This document shows, piece after piece, positions 1-10,689 of a stretch of 64,000 bases of DNA (its first letter is position 1; each line of letters opens with the position of its first letter). Source of the stretch: Roridomyces roridus (lineage: Eukaryota; Basidiomycota; Agaricomycetes; Agaricales; Mycenaceae). Location of the stretch: the NCBI GenBank assembly GCA_029378245.1, contig JARKIF010000013.1:496001-560000 (forward strand), given 5' to 3'. A program made the position numbers and the translations under genes. The notes under the pieces are model-generated. The model ran no database searches. It was given only the letters and a program-made list of their open reading frames with translations, and had not been told where the DNA came from.

Positions 1-1668
1 CCGCCCTGGTGTTCGGACATGAGCGCCCACAGACGGGCGTACTCCTTGAGATGGTTCCCGGATCGGAAATCGACATCCAGAATGAGGCTCAGATTGCGGA
101 ACTGAGGAATAAAATTTGGTACGTCCAAGAATCCCTCCATTCATGTGGACGTTAACTCGAGGGATCCTAGGCCAGCGATCGAAGAAGCCAACGCCATCGC
201 ACCGGGATTTAGCCGTCTCTTTAAAGAGATGATACTTTTTGCCTCTGCGGACAAGCCCCTTCCCCGGGCTGGCAAAGGCACAGTTCTGCGGAAGGCCGCT
301 CTCACGTTGTATGCCCCTGAAATCGATGCCTTGTGAGTTTCCAAGTTCTCAGCAAGTTTCGAGAAGACCCATGGGTTGTAGATACAAGCGGGTCGAGGAA
401 CACGCTGTGGACATCATCGAGGCGCCGACTGTATGGAAGGTTGAATCTATTCAGCCATGGTTGTTGGAGGTGGCGGCCAGTGTTTGCACTTTTATGGCAT
501 TCTCGCCACGGACAGATCTTCGTCAGCAGGGATTCGACAGGTCTGTAGAGCCTTTCTTTCTTCCTTCACGCTACGGATGATTGATTCCTTTCTCAGCCTC
601 ACGGCGACTATCTTTCGATTACACATCACCAAGGGTCTCCGGTCGCGCAAGCTCGAAAAGGAGGCCAAGGCAATACCCCAACATCTCGTGTATTCCCGTC
701 CGACTATCGAAGAACTATCCATCTTCCTCGAAAGCCTGGTCGCTGGGACTCTATCCCAGACCGACCTTCGAACAAACCCCGCGGCTCAGTACGTCGCCCC
801 CATGACCTCCGACACAGTCGTCGAGCTCTGCACAGAGGCTGGTGGAGTTCCACTCATCGTATTCCCCGGCATCCGCGGCACCCTCGATTCAATTCGACCG
901 ATCCGCGCACATTTCCGTGGAACCATGTGGGGCATCCAAATTCAAGACTCGACGCCCATATCCCCTTTTGCTACCTTCGCCGCCTTCCTGACGGATAAAA
1001 TCCGCGAAAAGCGACCACATGGGCCGTATCGCTTGGCCAGCTACTCCGGGGCCTCCGTCCTTGTCGTCGCCGTGGCGAAACTGTTGGAAGAGAGCGGCGA
1101 GGAGGTCACACAGCTTTCCTTCATCGACCAATTTCCCTTGTTCTGGACCGTCGAGCCTACGTATGAGGCATTGCGAGATGAGGAGAAGCGTTGTGCGTGG
1201 ACTTCGCAGGTGCCAACCCGAGAGGTTGGGCTCTTTGCCCATGATCCGCTCTATGGGCCGGAGAGCGATCGGCACAAGGAACTCAAAGCGGTTACGACTG
1301 CATTTGCTGCGGGGGAATCACATGAATATGAATTCGAGATGGAAAGGATGGTGATTCGGCAGCGCCAGATTGATTCGTTGCTTGATTTTCTCGCGAGCTT
1401 CCTACCCCCGACGAGCTCTGGATCTGGACTTGCCGAGTACGCGGATGCGATCAACCGCTGGTTGTCCTCAGTCAAGGCGCCCCTCAGCGCGTTCACAGCG
1501 GAATTTGGGATCGTCGCAACTATGCCTGACGATGTGCGCAGGGAGTGGGGGGATTTGGGTGCCAGTCGGTGTTTCAAACCTGTCAAACATCATTTCCTCG
1601 ATGGCGTTGGACATTATGGGATTATGGGGGATAAGAGGTTGTCGGAGCTCTTGCAACAGAATGCGTAG
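1..1668 (+). CDS. NRPS-like synthetase (adenylation-thiolation-thioesterase), 3' part
   Basis: The gene enters from the left edge, so its start is missing. Four exons are visible: to 118, 171-332, 382-540 and 597-1668, with GT-AG introns between. The first exons give the C-terminal part of an adenylation domain (HERPQTGVLLEMVPG, then PLPRAGKGTVLRKAA). The carrier-domain site GFDSLTATIFRL is created only by splicing 540 to 597; its Ser carries phosphopantetheine. Then comes an alpha/beta-hydrolase thioesterase (VPLIVFPGIRG, GPYRLASYSGAS, LSFIDQFPLFW). The A-T-TE order is known from basidiomycete quinone (atromentin-type) synthetases and related NRPS-like enzymes, which activate an aryl or amino acid and release it through the TE. 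The substrate cannot be read because the specificity pocket lies outside the window. The TE nucleophile motif is SYSGA rather than GxSxG. Stop TAG at 1666-1668. Confidence 0.85.
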
Positions 1669-1771
1669 TAGAAACTGGTTCTGAATCTGGTTTCAGCTCA
1701 ATATCGGGTCTGCTGGGCGCTGAAGTGGGTTACGCTCCTGGGCAGAATGGCCTATAGCTATGGCCCAAAAA

Positions 1772-1866
1772 TGGCATCACCGTGGATTGAACACGGGACC
1801 TCCAGATGAACAATTTTGTGATCACTCGACTTCAGTCTGTTGCTCTCCCAGCTGAGCTATGACGCC
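1772..1866 (-). tRNA. tRNA-Phe(GAA) with a 22-nt intron
   Basis: Read on the minus strand, a full cloverleaf forms. The acceptor stem GGCGTCA/TGATGCC has one G-U pair. The D-arm is GCTCAGCTGGGAGAGC. The anticodon loop CTGAAGA has anticodon GAA, and the T-arm is CCGTG-TTCAATC-CACGG. A 22-nt intron (1808-1829) sits between nucleotides 37 and 38, the canonical nuclear tRNA intron site. Mature length is 73 nt including discriminator A. The 27-43 pair is an A-G mismatch, the only flaw. A run of five T follows the 3' end (1766-1770 read on the minus strand), as expected for a Pol III terminator. Confidence 0.93.
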
Positions 1867-2191
1867 GTACGGGAGAGGTATTCGTCGGTGTGTCTCCTGT
1901 TTCAACAGCGGGTTCGGCAACAGGAAATTTGCTTTTCAAGTCGTACCATACGGCAAGATTGCAATCATCCTCCATAGACCGGATTATATGCATGTCCGGA
2001 CAAGAGCCGCTCCGTCCCTACTTCGAGCATGTGGCTCCACCATTCTGGTCATCATGTCCATCGAAATGCCTCCATTCGAAGTGGATTTACGAGCACTTTT
2101 CCAAGTTGGGTCCCAGAATCCCGAGTCGTTGCTAGATATTTCATACAATTTACAAGTACACGGTACATTCGTTCAATCCAACGCAATCCCT
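1867..2191. other. Intergenic, no gene seen
   Basis: This stretch lies between the 5' side of the minus-strand tRNA and the 3' end of the next minus-strand gene. Open frames here have no recognisable domain and no convincing start context. Confidence 0.5.
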
Positions 2192-2566
2192 TCAGAAAAA
2201 CTTCTCCATCCCCGCATGCTCCTCAAACTGCGTCGGACACGTCAAAGAGCTCCTCCTCCTAAACATCTGACGAATATTCGCCTCTGCCTCTCCTCCTCCT
2301 ATCCCGGCGGTCGTCGAGTCATCCTCCGGTACGTGAACACAGTTGTTCGTCCGCACAATAATGTTCTCGACGCCGATCTGATACTTCAGGTGCGCGTAAT
2401 CGGTGATGGTGGGCGTGACGGTGAGGGATGGCCGGCGCGCGAGGCCCGGGTGTGCGATGGAGAGAGGACGCGAGCACGGGGAGAAGGCTTCGCGGAGCAT
2501 GAATGCCCGGGCTTCGCTCACTGAGAGCGTGGGGGTGGTGATAGGGGTAAGGGTAGGACACTGCAT
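2192..2566 (-). CDS. Hypothetical protein, 124 aa
   Basis: I do not recognise this protein. Its support is architectural. A TATA box (2701-2709) is followed by an untranslated leader, a GT-AG leader intron (2575-2624, GTAAGT to TTCAG), and an ATG nine bases after the splice site. The product starts MQCPTLTPITTPTLS, has a short charged middle (YQIGVENIIVRTNNCV) and an Arg-rich tail (MFRRRSSLTC). No signal peptide or membrane segment is evident. Cys residues are few and scattered. A short fast-evolving protein or a spurious frame on a non-coding transcript are both possible. Confidence 0.4.
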   Translation of the reverse strand: MQCPTLTPITTPTLSVSEARAFMLREAFSPCSRPLSIAHPGLARRPSLTVTPTITDYAHLKYQIGVENIIVRTNNCVHVPEDDSTTAGIGGGEAEANIRQMFRRRSSLTCPTQFEEHAGMEKFF

Positions 2567-2700
2567 ATTGTTATCTGAAGAGGAGAGTAAGAACGGAGGT
2601 TGGTGGGTAGCCAGGCGAACTTACACGATGAGTGTGGTTGGAATTTAGGAGAGCTGAGATGGTAGCGGGTGATTGCTGGAGAAGGGAGGAGAACCGCTCA

Positions 2701-2709
2701 CCTTTTATA
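2701..2709 (-). promoter_or_regulatory. TATA box
   Basis: TATAAAAGG on the minus strand, about 140 bp upstream of the ATG at 2566 and upstream of the spliced leader of that gene. Confidence 0.5.
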
Positions 2710-2945
2710 CGCAGCAGTTTGTGAGACAACTTACCCTGAAGGCTGTGGGATCCGCGACGGGTTCCAGGCGGGCCGCATGTAGCCGCATGTCTCAGAATCG
2801 CGGTGGTCCAGAAATGAGACATTCAGAATGATCCTACCAAACAACGGGTCCCCTATACTCTCCTCCGATCCTGCATCTCAAAAATAACCCTCAAAACCTC
2901 GCTCCACACGCCCACATCATGATTGAACCCCTCCAGACGCCGCAC

Positions 2946-4313
2946 CTATGTACTGTCTGGCGCGCCAATCCGTCCGACATACCGAATCTCGTCCAGACGA
3001 GGAAACAACCGATCGAGATGACGTGCGAGAAGACCCACATCCGCCTCTTCCTGCGGGGGGGACGAATGCAGAAGGAGCTGCTTCAAGTTATGCTCGAGCA
3101 CGGACGTCTCGTGGATCGGGGGCATCGGCGTGAGAGATGTGAGGTCCAATTCGCCGACGAGGAGGAGAGGAAATTGATGCGCCAGACGCGTGAGCGCTGA
3201 CAGACTGATGTCTGACGCCATGGGGATTGATACAGTTCGGATGTCCGCCCAGCGCGATGCCAAGTCGAGGAATTCGTCGATATGGAAGGCACGGCAATCC
3301 TTGAGCCGGAAGGTCTGCAGCGCAGCGCATTCGGCTAACGGTCTGAGATCCTCGAGGGTTGTGCAGGCAAAGTCGAAAGACGTGAGCGTGCGCGACCAGC
3401 GTTGCGCGACGATCTGGCAAATATGCTTGCCTGAGCTATTGTGGATGAGGACAGATTGGAGATCCGGGGACTCGAGTGCGCCGAGGAGTTGCACGGCGGT
3501 GATTTCGGACACGGATGAAAGCCGCAGGCACTTCAGGCCTGGGAACGGTGGGAAAGGTGCTTGGAACGGGGGGATGGTGTGAATCGTGAGTGAACGCAGG
3601 ACGGGCAAGAAACGGTGGTCGAGCGGGCGATAGAGATCGCGTGTGATCCAAGGGACAAAATTGTTGACCGTGAGGTGTTCCAACGTGGAATCGACCTCTG
3701 GGGGGATGCGACTCAAATCCGTGTGCGATACATTCATGGCGAGGCAGAGATGCGTGAGGCCCGCCGGCGGGGGAAACGGGGGCAAAATCCCGAGATTCTC
3801 CGCGTTAGAAGGTATTCTTGAGGTCCCGAGAGGGAATGGCGCCAAGGATGGTGCCAGAAGCCTGCACCGAAGTTTTTTGAGATTTACTAGGAGAGGCTGG
3901 CGACGACTGAGAAGGATATCCCATGTTTGAGGTTGGAGCAGCGCCTGAGTGCCCCATTCAGTGATTTCTTTGACCCAGGCGGCGTGCTTGTCAAAAGACA
4001 CCCAATCTGAAGCATTGAGTGGGTGACTGAAGCCCTATACTTACTGATCAACGGGGTCGTATGGAAAGTTCGGGACACATACACAGCCATTATTCGCAGA
4101 TATGTGCATCTGGAATCCCGGGAGGAGTCTCAACAAAGGGAGCAGGTCCCTCAGCGTGCGCCAGAGGACACGCTCTGCCGATTCCGACACCACTTTGCTC
4201 GTCAGAACGAGAGCGGAGAGTGATTTCCGGTCATCGTGAATCTTGTCAAAGATGATTTCTTGAAGGTTGATGTTCAAGATACATTCATGGCACCATTGGT
4301 GCGTGGTAGCCAT
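2946..4313 (-). CDS. F-box/LRR-type protein
   Basis: The N-terminus (4313 downward) is a short F-box-like segment: LQEIIFDKIHDD, then LSALVLTSKVVSESAERVLWR. The large exon ending at 2946 carries irregular leucine-rich strands (LTHLCLAMN, LEHLTVNNF, LKCLRLSSV, LQTFRLKDC) and ends RLFPRLDEIRYVG, the usual close of mushroom F-box proteins. Such proteins bind Skp1 in SCF ubiquitin ligases and recruit targets through the LRR part. The junction is unclear. The two parts share one frame, but TAA and TAG lie between them near 4030-4042. GTAAGT at 4044 to the acceptor at 4007 would be a 38-nt intron and shifts the frame. An 18-nt intron from the same donor, or a longer one from a GTGTAT donor, would keep it. 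A lesion is the alternative. Confidence 0.75.
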
Positions 4314-4417
4314 GGGTGGTGGTGGTGGTGAGAGAGCGCGCTAGATTACATAAGCTGTCAATCACAAAATCTGTCTTCTTCTGCCACCAACGACATCTGC
4401 TTCTCGCCTTCCTGATC

Positions 4418-6781
4418 ATGGACACAGAGGCTCTCAGGACCTTCATGAAAGGCAATGGAATGGATGCAGATCGTTTCCTCAAGATGATGGCCCGCGTAGA
4501 CTTGAAGTCGGATCCTATCCGCCCAAACGCTCCCACTCCCCCAACCTCGGCCACTGCGTTGTTCGCGCCTAATGCTGCAGCCACGGGCCGGAGACCACAG
4601 AACGACAGAATCCAGATGCTTGCGCGAAATCCTGACGGATTGGACGACCTCTGTCCACCCAACACCACCAATCGTGCCACCTGCTTTGTGCGGGGCAATG
4701 TCTTCAAAGCTAAGGCCGAGAGACAATGGGCGGCCAAAGCGTACTCTGACGCGCGGGTATCTTATGTGCAGGCTGCTTGGGAAATGCTTGGAGTACCTGT
4801 GCCGGGAGCTGGCGAGGTCCGCTCAGAGGATTACGCGCGTCTGGGCAGCGGCTGGGATGCGGTCGATATGCTGGGATGCATCAACGGGGTCATCGCGTGC
4901 TCCAGGCAATTGAAGGATTACATCACTGTGAGTGCCACGGAACTTCCATTTATCTTTATTCATCGGTATACAGGCGCTGTTGTGGGTCGAGGAAGCCGCG
5001 GTGGTCGTGAAAAACATCGAGATTGCGAATAAGCTGGAATCTTCTTTCGGTGAGTCTTCCCTCATCCAACCACGGCGGCGTTGATAATTTGACAGAATGG
5101 ACTCCGATGCAGCTGAGCGCTCTCCCCGACTATTTCTTCGAACGCACCACGTCTTTGTGTCTGGCTGCGGACATCTTTCTCGCGGTCGGGAATACTGGCT
5201 GCGCTGTACATCGTCGTTGGGTTGCTGACGAGATGCTGGCGTTCCTCCCTGATCGCCTAAAGACGTCGCAAACACGTCAATTTGACCCTCCTCTCGGTGT
5301 CGACATCGCTCGTCTCCGTCATCCCGATCCTCAGAGGATATCGTCCTCGACCATCGAGGATCCGACGCTTCAGGTGCAAGGATCCTGGCAGAAGCTGAGC
5401 ATCCGAAAGGCAAATACACTCAGTCCTCGTCAGCGTTGTGCTGTTATGGCCTTTGACGGTGAGTTGCGTTCATCTTTTCGCCTGTCATCTGACGTCTTTT
5501 AGGCAAGCTGTACGTCCTCGGAGGCGAGAAAGTCACCGGCGGCCCATACTACCGCGATTTCTGGATGCTCGACCTAGCATCTTTGAGCGGATGGGAGCGC
5601 CTCCCCGACTTTCTGATTCCCAAACATGTCATGGGGGACTTCATCGGGTATCAAATGACCCCTCATCGCGATGGGGCCGCCTTCGTCTTCGTTGGCGTGC
5701 CCATGGTCGCCATCTTTCATCTGCGACGGCGTAAATGGGCTATGCTGGATGCAGATTTCATTCCGGACGCACAAACGCCCGAGTGGCCATACTCGCGTGT
5801 CCGAGACTACAGCGCCCATTGCGTCGGGGACAAGCTGTATATCTTTGGTGGGACATGTCCCGGGAGCGCCGTCGGCACTGATTTATTCATGGAGCTCGAC
5901 ATTACGAGTAAGAAGTGGCGGAGGCTGGGTGGGTCGGCGGTACCCAAGCCATCGGCGGTGTCCCCTGGCCCGCGCGCCGATTGCTCGAGTTGGGTGTCCA
6001 AAGACCAGAAGCAGATTTTCTTTTTGTTTGGAGCGGCCGATAGGAATGCTGCGATGCAGCATGGCCAGGTGCATGGGCATCTTTACTCGTACGGGTATGG
6101 TGATTTGTGGAGTTGGGATATCGGCGAGGAGAGGTGGACGAGGGAGCGGATGATTGGGAATGTGCCTTCTCCGCGCGGGGAGATGGCGTGTGTCTATGCA
6201 AGTTCCGCGTTCTCTTTCTTTCTCCTTTCCTGGTTAACCTTAGCTTGCAGCACGAAGCCCTCGACAAGGTCGTCCTTTTTGGCGGGTACAGCCCTACCGT
6301 GCCAACCTGGTTCGACGAAATGAACGACACGGTAACATACACATACTACGCTGATACCTTCATCGGCGACATGACCTCCTCTTCTTCGTCTTCGTCCACC
6401 AACCCGAACCCTGTATCCTGGCGTCAAGTCCTAACCCGCGGCTTCCCCACCTACCGTGCCCAATCATGGCTCGTCGTCGACTCCAAGACGGGCAAGATAT
6501 ACCTCTTCAGCGGATACAAGAACACGACGTACGTGCCGTCCAAGGGGAGTACTAGTACCGAGAACAAGGGCAAGGACAAGGACAAGCCCAAGCCCAGTTC
6601 GCGGAGTTTTCTCGATTTGTGGCAACTCAAGCTCGATGTGCCTGGTGGGCATTTCACTGGGGTTGATTTAGAGGAGGAAGCGAGGACGGCGGTGGTAGGG
6701 CCTTGGCAGAGGTGTTTTGCGTGTGGGTCGACGGGGCCGTGGAAGAAGTGCGGAGGTGTGTACATCATCCAGCGGAAATGA
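4418..6781 (+). CDS. Kelch-repeat protein with partial MYND zinc finger
   Basis: Exons are 4418-4927, 4974-5049, 5096-5458, 5503-6197 and 6251-6781 (724 aa). The N-terminal third is helical and TPR-like (FKAKAERQWAAKAYSDARVSY). From exon 4 kelch blades follow: KLYVLGGEKVTGG, KLYIFGGTCPG, VVLFGGYSP and IYLFSGYKN. The C-terminus holds the first knuckles of a MYND finger (CFACGSTGPWKKCGG) but reaches a stop before the remaining Cys/His ligands. MYND-kelch proteins are numerous in mushrooms and probably work as protein-interaction platforms. The fourth intron (6198-6250) begins GCAAGT, a GC-AG intron; removing it joins ACVY to HEALDKVV in frame. A missed 3' exon after 6765 could complete the finger, but I found no good candidate. 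Confidence 0.85.
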
Positions 6782-7004
6782 AGTCTGATAAGACGCCAGG
6801 CTCTGGCGTATGATTATCTGCTGCATGCTGGACTTCAACCAGGCTCGCGCCAAATGACAGAACCTTATCCGCACTGTGAGGATCAGATCTGCGAAAGCAC
6901 TTCCACCTAATATTTTTTCGCCAGCGAAAATCGAGTAAGCTACACATTATTTTCCAACCATGTAAGTACGTGTATACGTTCGAAATGACTCTTGCAACCC
7001 ACAA

Positions 7005-7937
7005 CTACCCCGCTGCATTCTCAGCTTCCCCTGGCCACGTCAACATCGAAGGAGCCTGTCCACCGCCAGGTTTCTGATGCTTCAACCTCGGCTTAACTTT
7101 CCTATTCCTCATAAGCGCAATCGGCCTCTCCTTCCCTCTCAACCGCGCATACACGCCACATGCATTACAAATCTTCACCCCGCCCTTGCCGCGACGCCAC
7201 ACGGACGTGTGACGCGTGTGGCAATGGCTGCATCGCGGGCCGGTGTACCCCTCGTCATCGTCGTCCTCATCGGTGGACGAGGAAGAGGGGGAGTCGGCGT
7301 CGATGAGCGCTTGGGGGCGCAGCATGTTCCGCTGTTGGAGGTAGAGCCCGCAGGCGTTGCATAATGGGAGTCTGGTCGTGGGGTTGCGCCGCCAGAGGGG
7401 CGTTGTGGTGGTGTGGCAGTGGGAGCAGGATTTTTGGTTTGGGTTTTGGGCCACGGGTGCCTGGGCCTCGCGATCGTCGGTGTGCGTGGCCCTCGGCATC
7501 TGTGGGAGCGGGACCGGTGGTGGCGTTTGCGAAGGAGTAGGGAGGAAGTAGGTTGATAAGGATGGAGAGGAAGATGTCGTCGAACTTGAGCTCGAGGCGG
7601 GACGCATGTTGGTGTGAGGAAGCGAGTAGTACTCGGAGCCGCCCCAAAGCTGGGGTGTCGGCCTCAAGAATTGGCCATGGGAGCCGGCGGTATCGGGTGC
7701 AGTGGGCATGTATGTCCCATGAGAACCGCCGCCATATTCCGCAAAGTGCGGGCTCTCATCGTATATTGGGATGAGAGTCGAAAAGTCGAGTGGAGGGTAG
7801 TTGCTGCGCTGAGCTGGTGGAGCTAAAGAGAGGGATGATGAGCACAACGAAAGGTGGTCTTGTTGTTGTGAATACTCACCAGTGTGCCAGCTCGACTGAG
7901 GCCAGCGCGAAGCAGATTGAGAGTAAAAGTCGTCCAT
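7005..7937 (-). CDS. GATA transcription factor with two zinc fingers
   Basis: The product has two GATA-type fingers of the form C-x2-C-x18-C-x2-C. Finger 1 begins CSHCHTTTTPLWRRNP and ends LCNACGLYLQQR. Finger 2 begins CSHCHTRHTSVWRRGKGG and ends ICNACGVYARLRGKE, followed by a basic tail (RNRKVKPRLK). The N-terminal half is Ser/Pro-rich and likely disordered; an acidic run (DEDDDDE) links the fingers. It should bind GATA sites in the nucleus. The iron regulators of the SRE/Fep1 type have a Cys-rich segment between their fingers; it is absent here, so an iron role is not supported. A 57-nt segment early in the frame (GTGAGT to TTTAG) is probably an in-frame intron. A TATA box lies at 7983-7993. 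An alternative 5' exon may exist further upstream (8020-8250). Confidence 0.85.
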   Translation of the reverse strand: MDDFYSQSASRWPQSSWHTGEYSQQQDHLSLCSSSLSLAPPAQRSNYPPLDFSTLIPIYDESPHFAEYGGGSHGTYMPTAPDTAGSHGQFLRPTPQLWGGSEYYSLPHTNMRPASSSSSTTSSSPSLSTYFLPTPSQTPPPVPLPQMPRATHTDDREAQAPVAQNPNQKSCSHCHTTTTPLWRRNPTTRLPLCNACGLYLQQRNMLRPQALIDADSPSSSSTDEDDDDEGYTGPRCSHCHTRHTSVWRRGKGGVKICNACGVYARLRGKERPIALMRNRKVKPRLKHQKPGGGQAPSMLTWPGEAENAAG

Positions 7938-7982
7938 GGCACTGATATGAGACTAACCACCCCTTCCAAGGACGCACCATGG

Positions 7983-7993
7983 ATATACTTATA
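7983..7993 (-). promoter_or_regulatory. TATA box of the GATA factor
   Basis: TATAAGTATAT on the minus strand, about 46 bp upstream of the ATG at 7937. Confidence 0.5.
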
Positions 7994-9253
7994 GGTAACC
8001 AAAACCCCGAGTGCGGATCTGGGATCAGTCCTGTAAGGTTGTTAGTGTTACCGGGGACTGCCACTCGGGCGCATCGTTCGCATCTGTCATACGAGCGGTG
8101 CACGAGCCCTCGACTGGGGTTGGCTGCATACCCGAGATCGTCGGAGGATGACTCGAGTAAAAGTCCCGGTACTCCGCAGAGCTGTACAATGTGCCCTTCC
8201 ATGCATCATAAGAAGGTCTATTCTCCAGGGACTCGACGCCATCGGAGGCAAGGCACGGACGGACTCCGTGATGCAGTGACGACTATGCAAGGCAAGCCAT
8301 CTCGAGAAACTTACGCCACAGGAGAACAACATATGTTTGACTCTAAAAGGCTAATTAATCAAACCAGACTTGGGAAGCATGCGCACTGCGCAGCTATTCT
8401 GGAGTACTACCGGTGGAGTGAAGGGAGGGTCCGACGGAGGGTGGCACCGACGGAGTAACGGGGCTGTGTTTACTTTGCGGCGACCACGCAGTTCAAAAGG
8501 CGAAGTTCCCCACCCGGCGAGAGCACCCCTGAGGACTCCACGAGCGATATGAAAGCGAGGAGCAAGATCTGTATGGACCACGTGGATCTTGCGTGGATCA
8601 AACACGTAAGAGCGGGTAATGGATCAAAGATGCCGACTCGGAGCCAAACAACTACATACTTGTCTCTTGCCTTTCGCCTCCGACCTCGGTCCGCATACAG
8701 CTAGGGCGAGGATTTCTCCGCGCTGCGTCGACGTCGTTCACCCCTCTATCTCCAAAGTCCAAGAAAGTCCAAGACTGAGACCTTGGCACCTCTCGCGGCT
8801 GTATCTTTTCTCCAACTTTACACAAGCCGGGATCGACTCCCCGTACGCATGCAGAGTCAAGTCGATCAGAGGCGATCATGCGCAGCAACGCCGAGGCCTA
8901 CCGAGACAAACCGTTTCTTATTCCTTTCCCGCAGCGCCCCTTTCCAAGGAATCACGAGGATCCATTATCCGACCTTCCGAATTTCATGCCCGAACTTTGG
9001 TGGCAGGGCAGGCCGTTTGCATTTGGACGCCCTCCCGCCACCTCAAGTTGAAGACTTGAAGTTCTCTCTGCACAGTGCATGATGATGGACATCGGCTCAC
9101 GCTGCTTGGCTCTCACGGAACGATCACGGGGGGACAGCCGAAACGTCTGCCAAGCACCACAAGCGAACACAAAGTCTGGGCCAATTAAAAGGTTTCAGAT
9201 CAACGGCGCGCTCTCGCCTCGCCCTCCCCTCCCTCGTCCTCCCCGCTATAGGC
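7994..9253. other. Intergenic, possible upstream exon of the GATA gene
   Basis: No gene is firmly supported. On the minus strand, about 8020-8250, one frame reads like Ser/Pro-rich coding sequence (LYSSAEYRDFYSSHPPTISG) and is bounded by GTAAC and TAG signals. It echoes the DFYSQSASRWPQSS start of the GATA protein and could be an alternative first exon. The rest is the shared upstream region of two genes. An AATTAAAAGG element at 9182-9191 is a plausible TATA-like site for the plus-strand gene at 9254. Confidence 0.4.
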
Positions 9254-10560
9254 ATGATGGTCCCGTCAACAGGCGCACTCTTCGTCGCCGCCCTTGCAGT
9301 CTGTCATGCCTTCGCCGCCAACCCCGAGATAACGCCCGCTCCTACGCCGACCCAGGCTTTGGACCCTCGTGCGGCCGGAGCTTCAGGAACGCCCATCCTC
9401 TCGACTCTGGCATACCCCTACACTGCGCTTCCCTCCCAGGTTTATCCCTTCGCCGTCCTTCGTGGCCCGCAGTTTGGTTATAACCAGTGCGGTGCGGCCA
9501 ACGCGACTGATTCGGCCAACTGCCAGACGCTTGTCTTGAATAACGCCGTGAGTCGTGCAGTCTGCCTTGTGTGTGTTTCTTTGCTGAGAACGTGCAGAGT
9601 GACTTCTGTCTGTGGGGATCTCCCACGAAACAGGGAACAATCGGAGACATCGAAGCCCGGGTCGTATCTTATTGCACGGATCCCAAGTGGGGAGGACGTC
9701 CGATTCCTGCAGGTGCGATCCACGGTGTGCAGGTGCGTCTAGATCAATCCACTTATTTGCCACTCATCTTCCCTGCAGTTCATGCGCACCTCCGCGTACA
9801 TTCAAATGGTCGGCTTCATCGACAACACGGCGCTCAATCTCCTCTCGGATGATTCCGGCGGCGAACTCGACCCACACGGTGCCGATCTGCAAGGCAACCC
9901 CCTCGGCGGTGTCGTCTACTCCACCGACCCCGCCTTCTCCCCCGACGGCGGCGTCACCCCCGGCCAAGTTATGAACTGGAATTTCTTCGTCGGCAGCAAC
10001 ACCTTCTGCTTCAAATTATGCTACAACAACATCACCTCCCCGGATTACTGCGAGAATCGGTACGATTTGATTGGGTGCGAGTATAATATGCCCAACGCGT
10101 TGGCGACGTCGACATTTGAGAGCTGTGATGGGGATGTCCAGACGCCGGTAGGGACGTATACGACTGGCGGTCAGACGATCACTTGGAGGATGCCTGACCC
10201 GCTCGTGGGCGACCCGCCGTATACACCCAATATTCCCGCGAGTCGTGATTGCCAGACCTACTCTTCGCAGGATTTGTTTGCGAATCTCGCTGGGGTGTGT
10301 CTTCCTCTACTGTGAAGGCGAAGATAACAACTGAATGTTCGTAGGCTTCGACCTCTGCTTCGGCGTCTGCCACCGGGAGTGCGGGTGCGAGCGCCACTGC
10401 AGGCGGTTCCGGTTCAGCCTCGCGTTCGGCCTCGGGCTCGGGCGCGAGCTCGACGGAGAGCAGTGCTGCGCTTCGTGCAGTACCCATCTTGAGCCTCTCG
10501 CTTGGCAGCGTCCTTATCTTGCTTGGCGGCATGCTCGTTGGGGCTGTGTCTCTGTTCTAG
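9254..10560 (+). CDS. Macrofage-activating-glycoprotein-like surface protein, GPI-type
   Basis: Exons are 9254-9547, 9598-9732, 9779-10294 and 10345-10560 (386 aa). The N-terminus MMVPSTGALFVAALAVCHAF is a signal peptide. The core carries conserved Cys motifs (YNQCGAAN, FCLWGSP, NTFCFKLCYNN, YCENRYDLIGCEYNMP), the signature of the basidiomycete 'macrofage activating glycoprotein' family. The last exon is Ser/Ala/Gly-rich (SASATGSAGASATAGG) and ends in a hydrophobic tail (SLGSVLILLGGMLVGAV), typical of GPI anchoring. It is predicted to sit in the cell wall or outer membrane leaflet. The biochemical role of this family is not established. All three introns are 46-50 nt with clean GT-AG ends and the frame is continuous. 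Confidence 0.85.
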
Positions 10561-10689
10561 GGGCGACTGTGGGATGATCGTAGTGCCAGGATTACTTCAT
10601 GATTTTTCGTTCGAAACTCGCAACATACTTACTTACATACCTCATTGGACTTTGCTGAAGGATTTTATCGGTACTATATCATCACAGCG

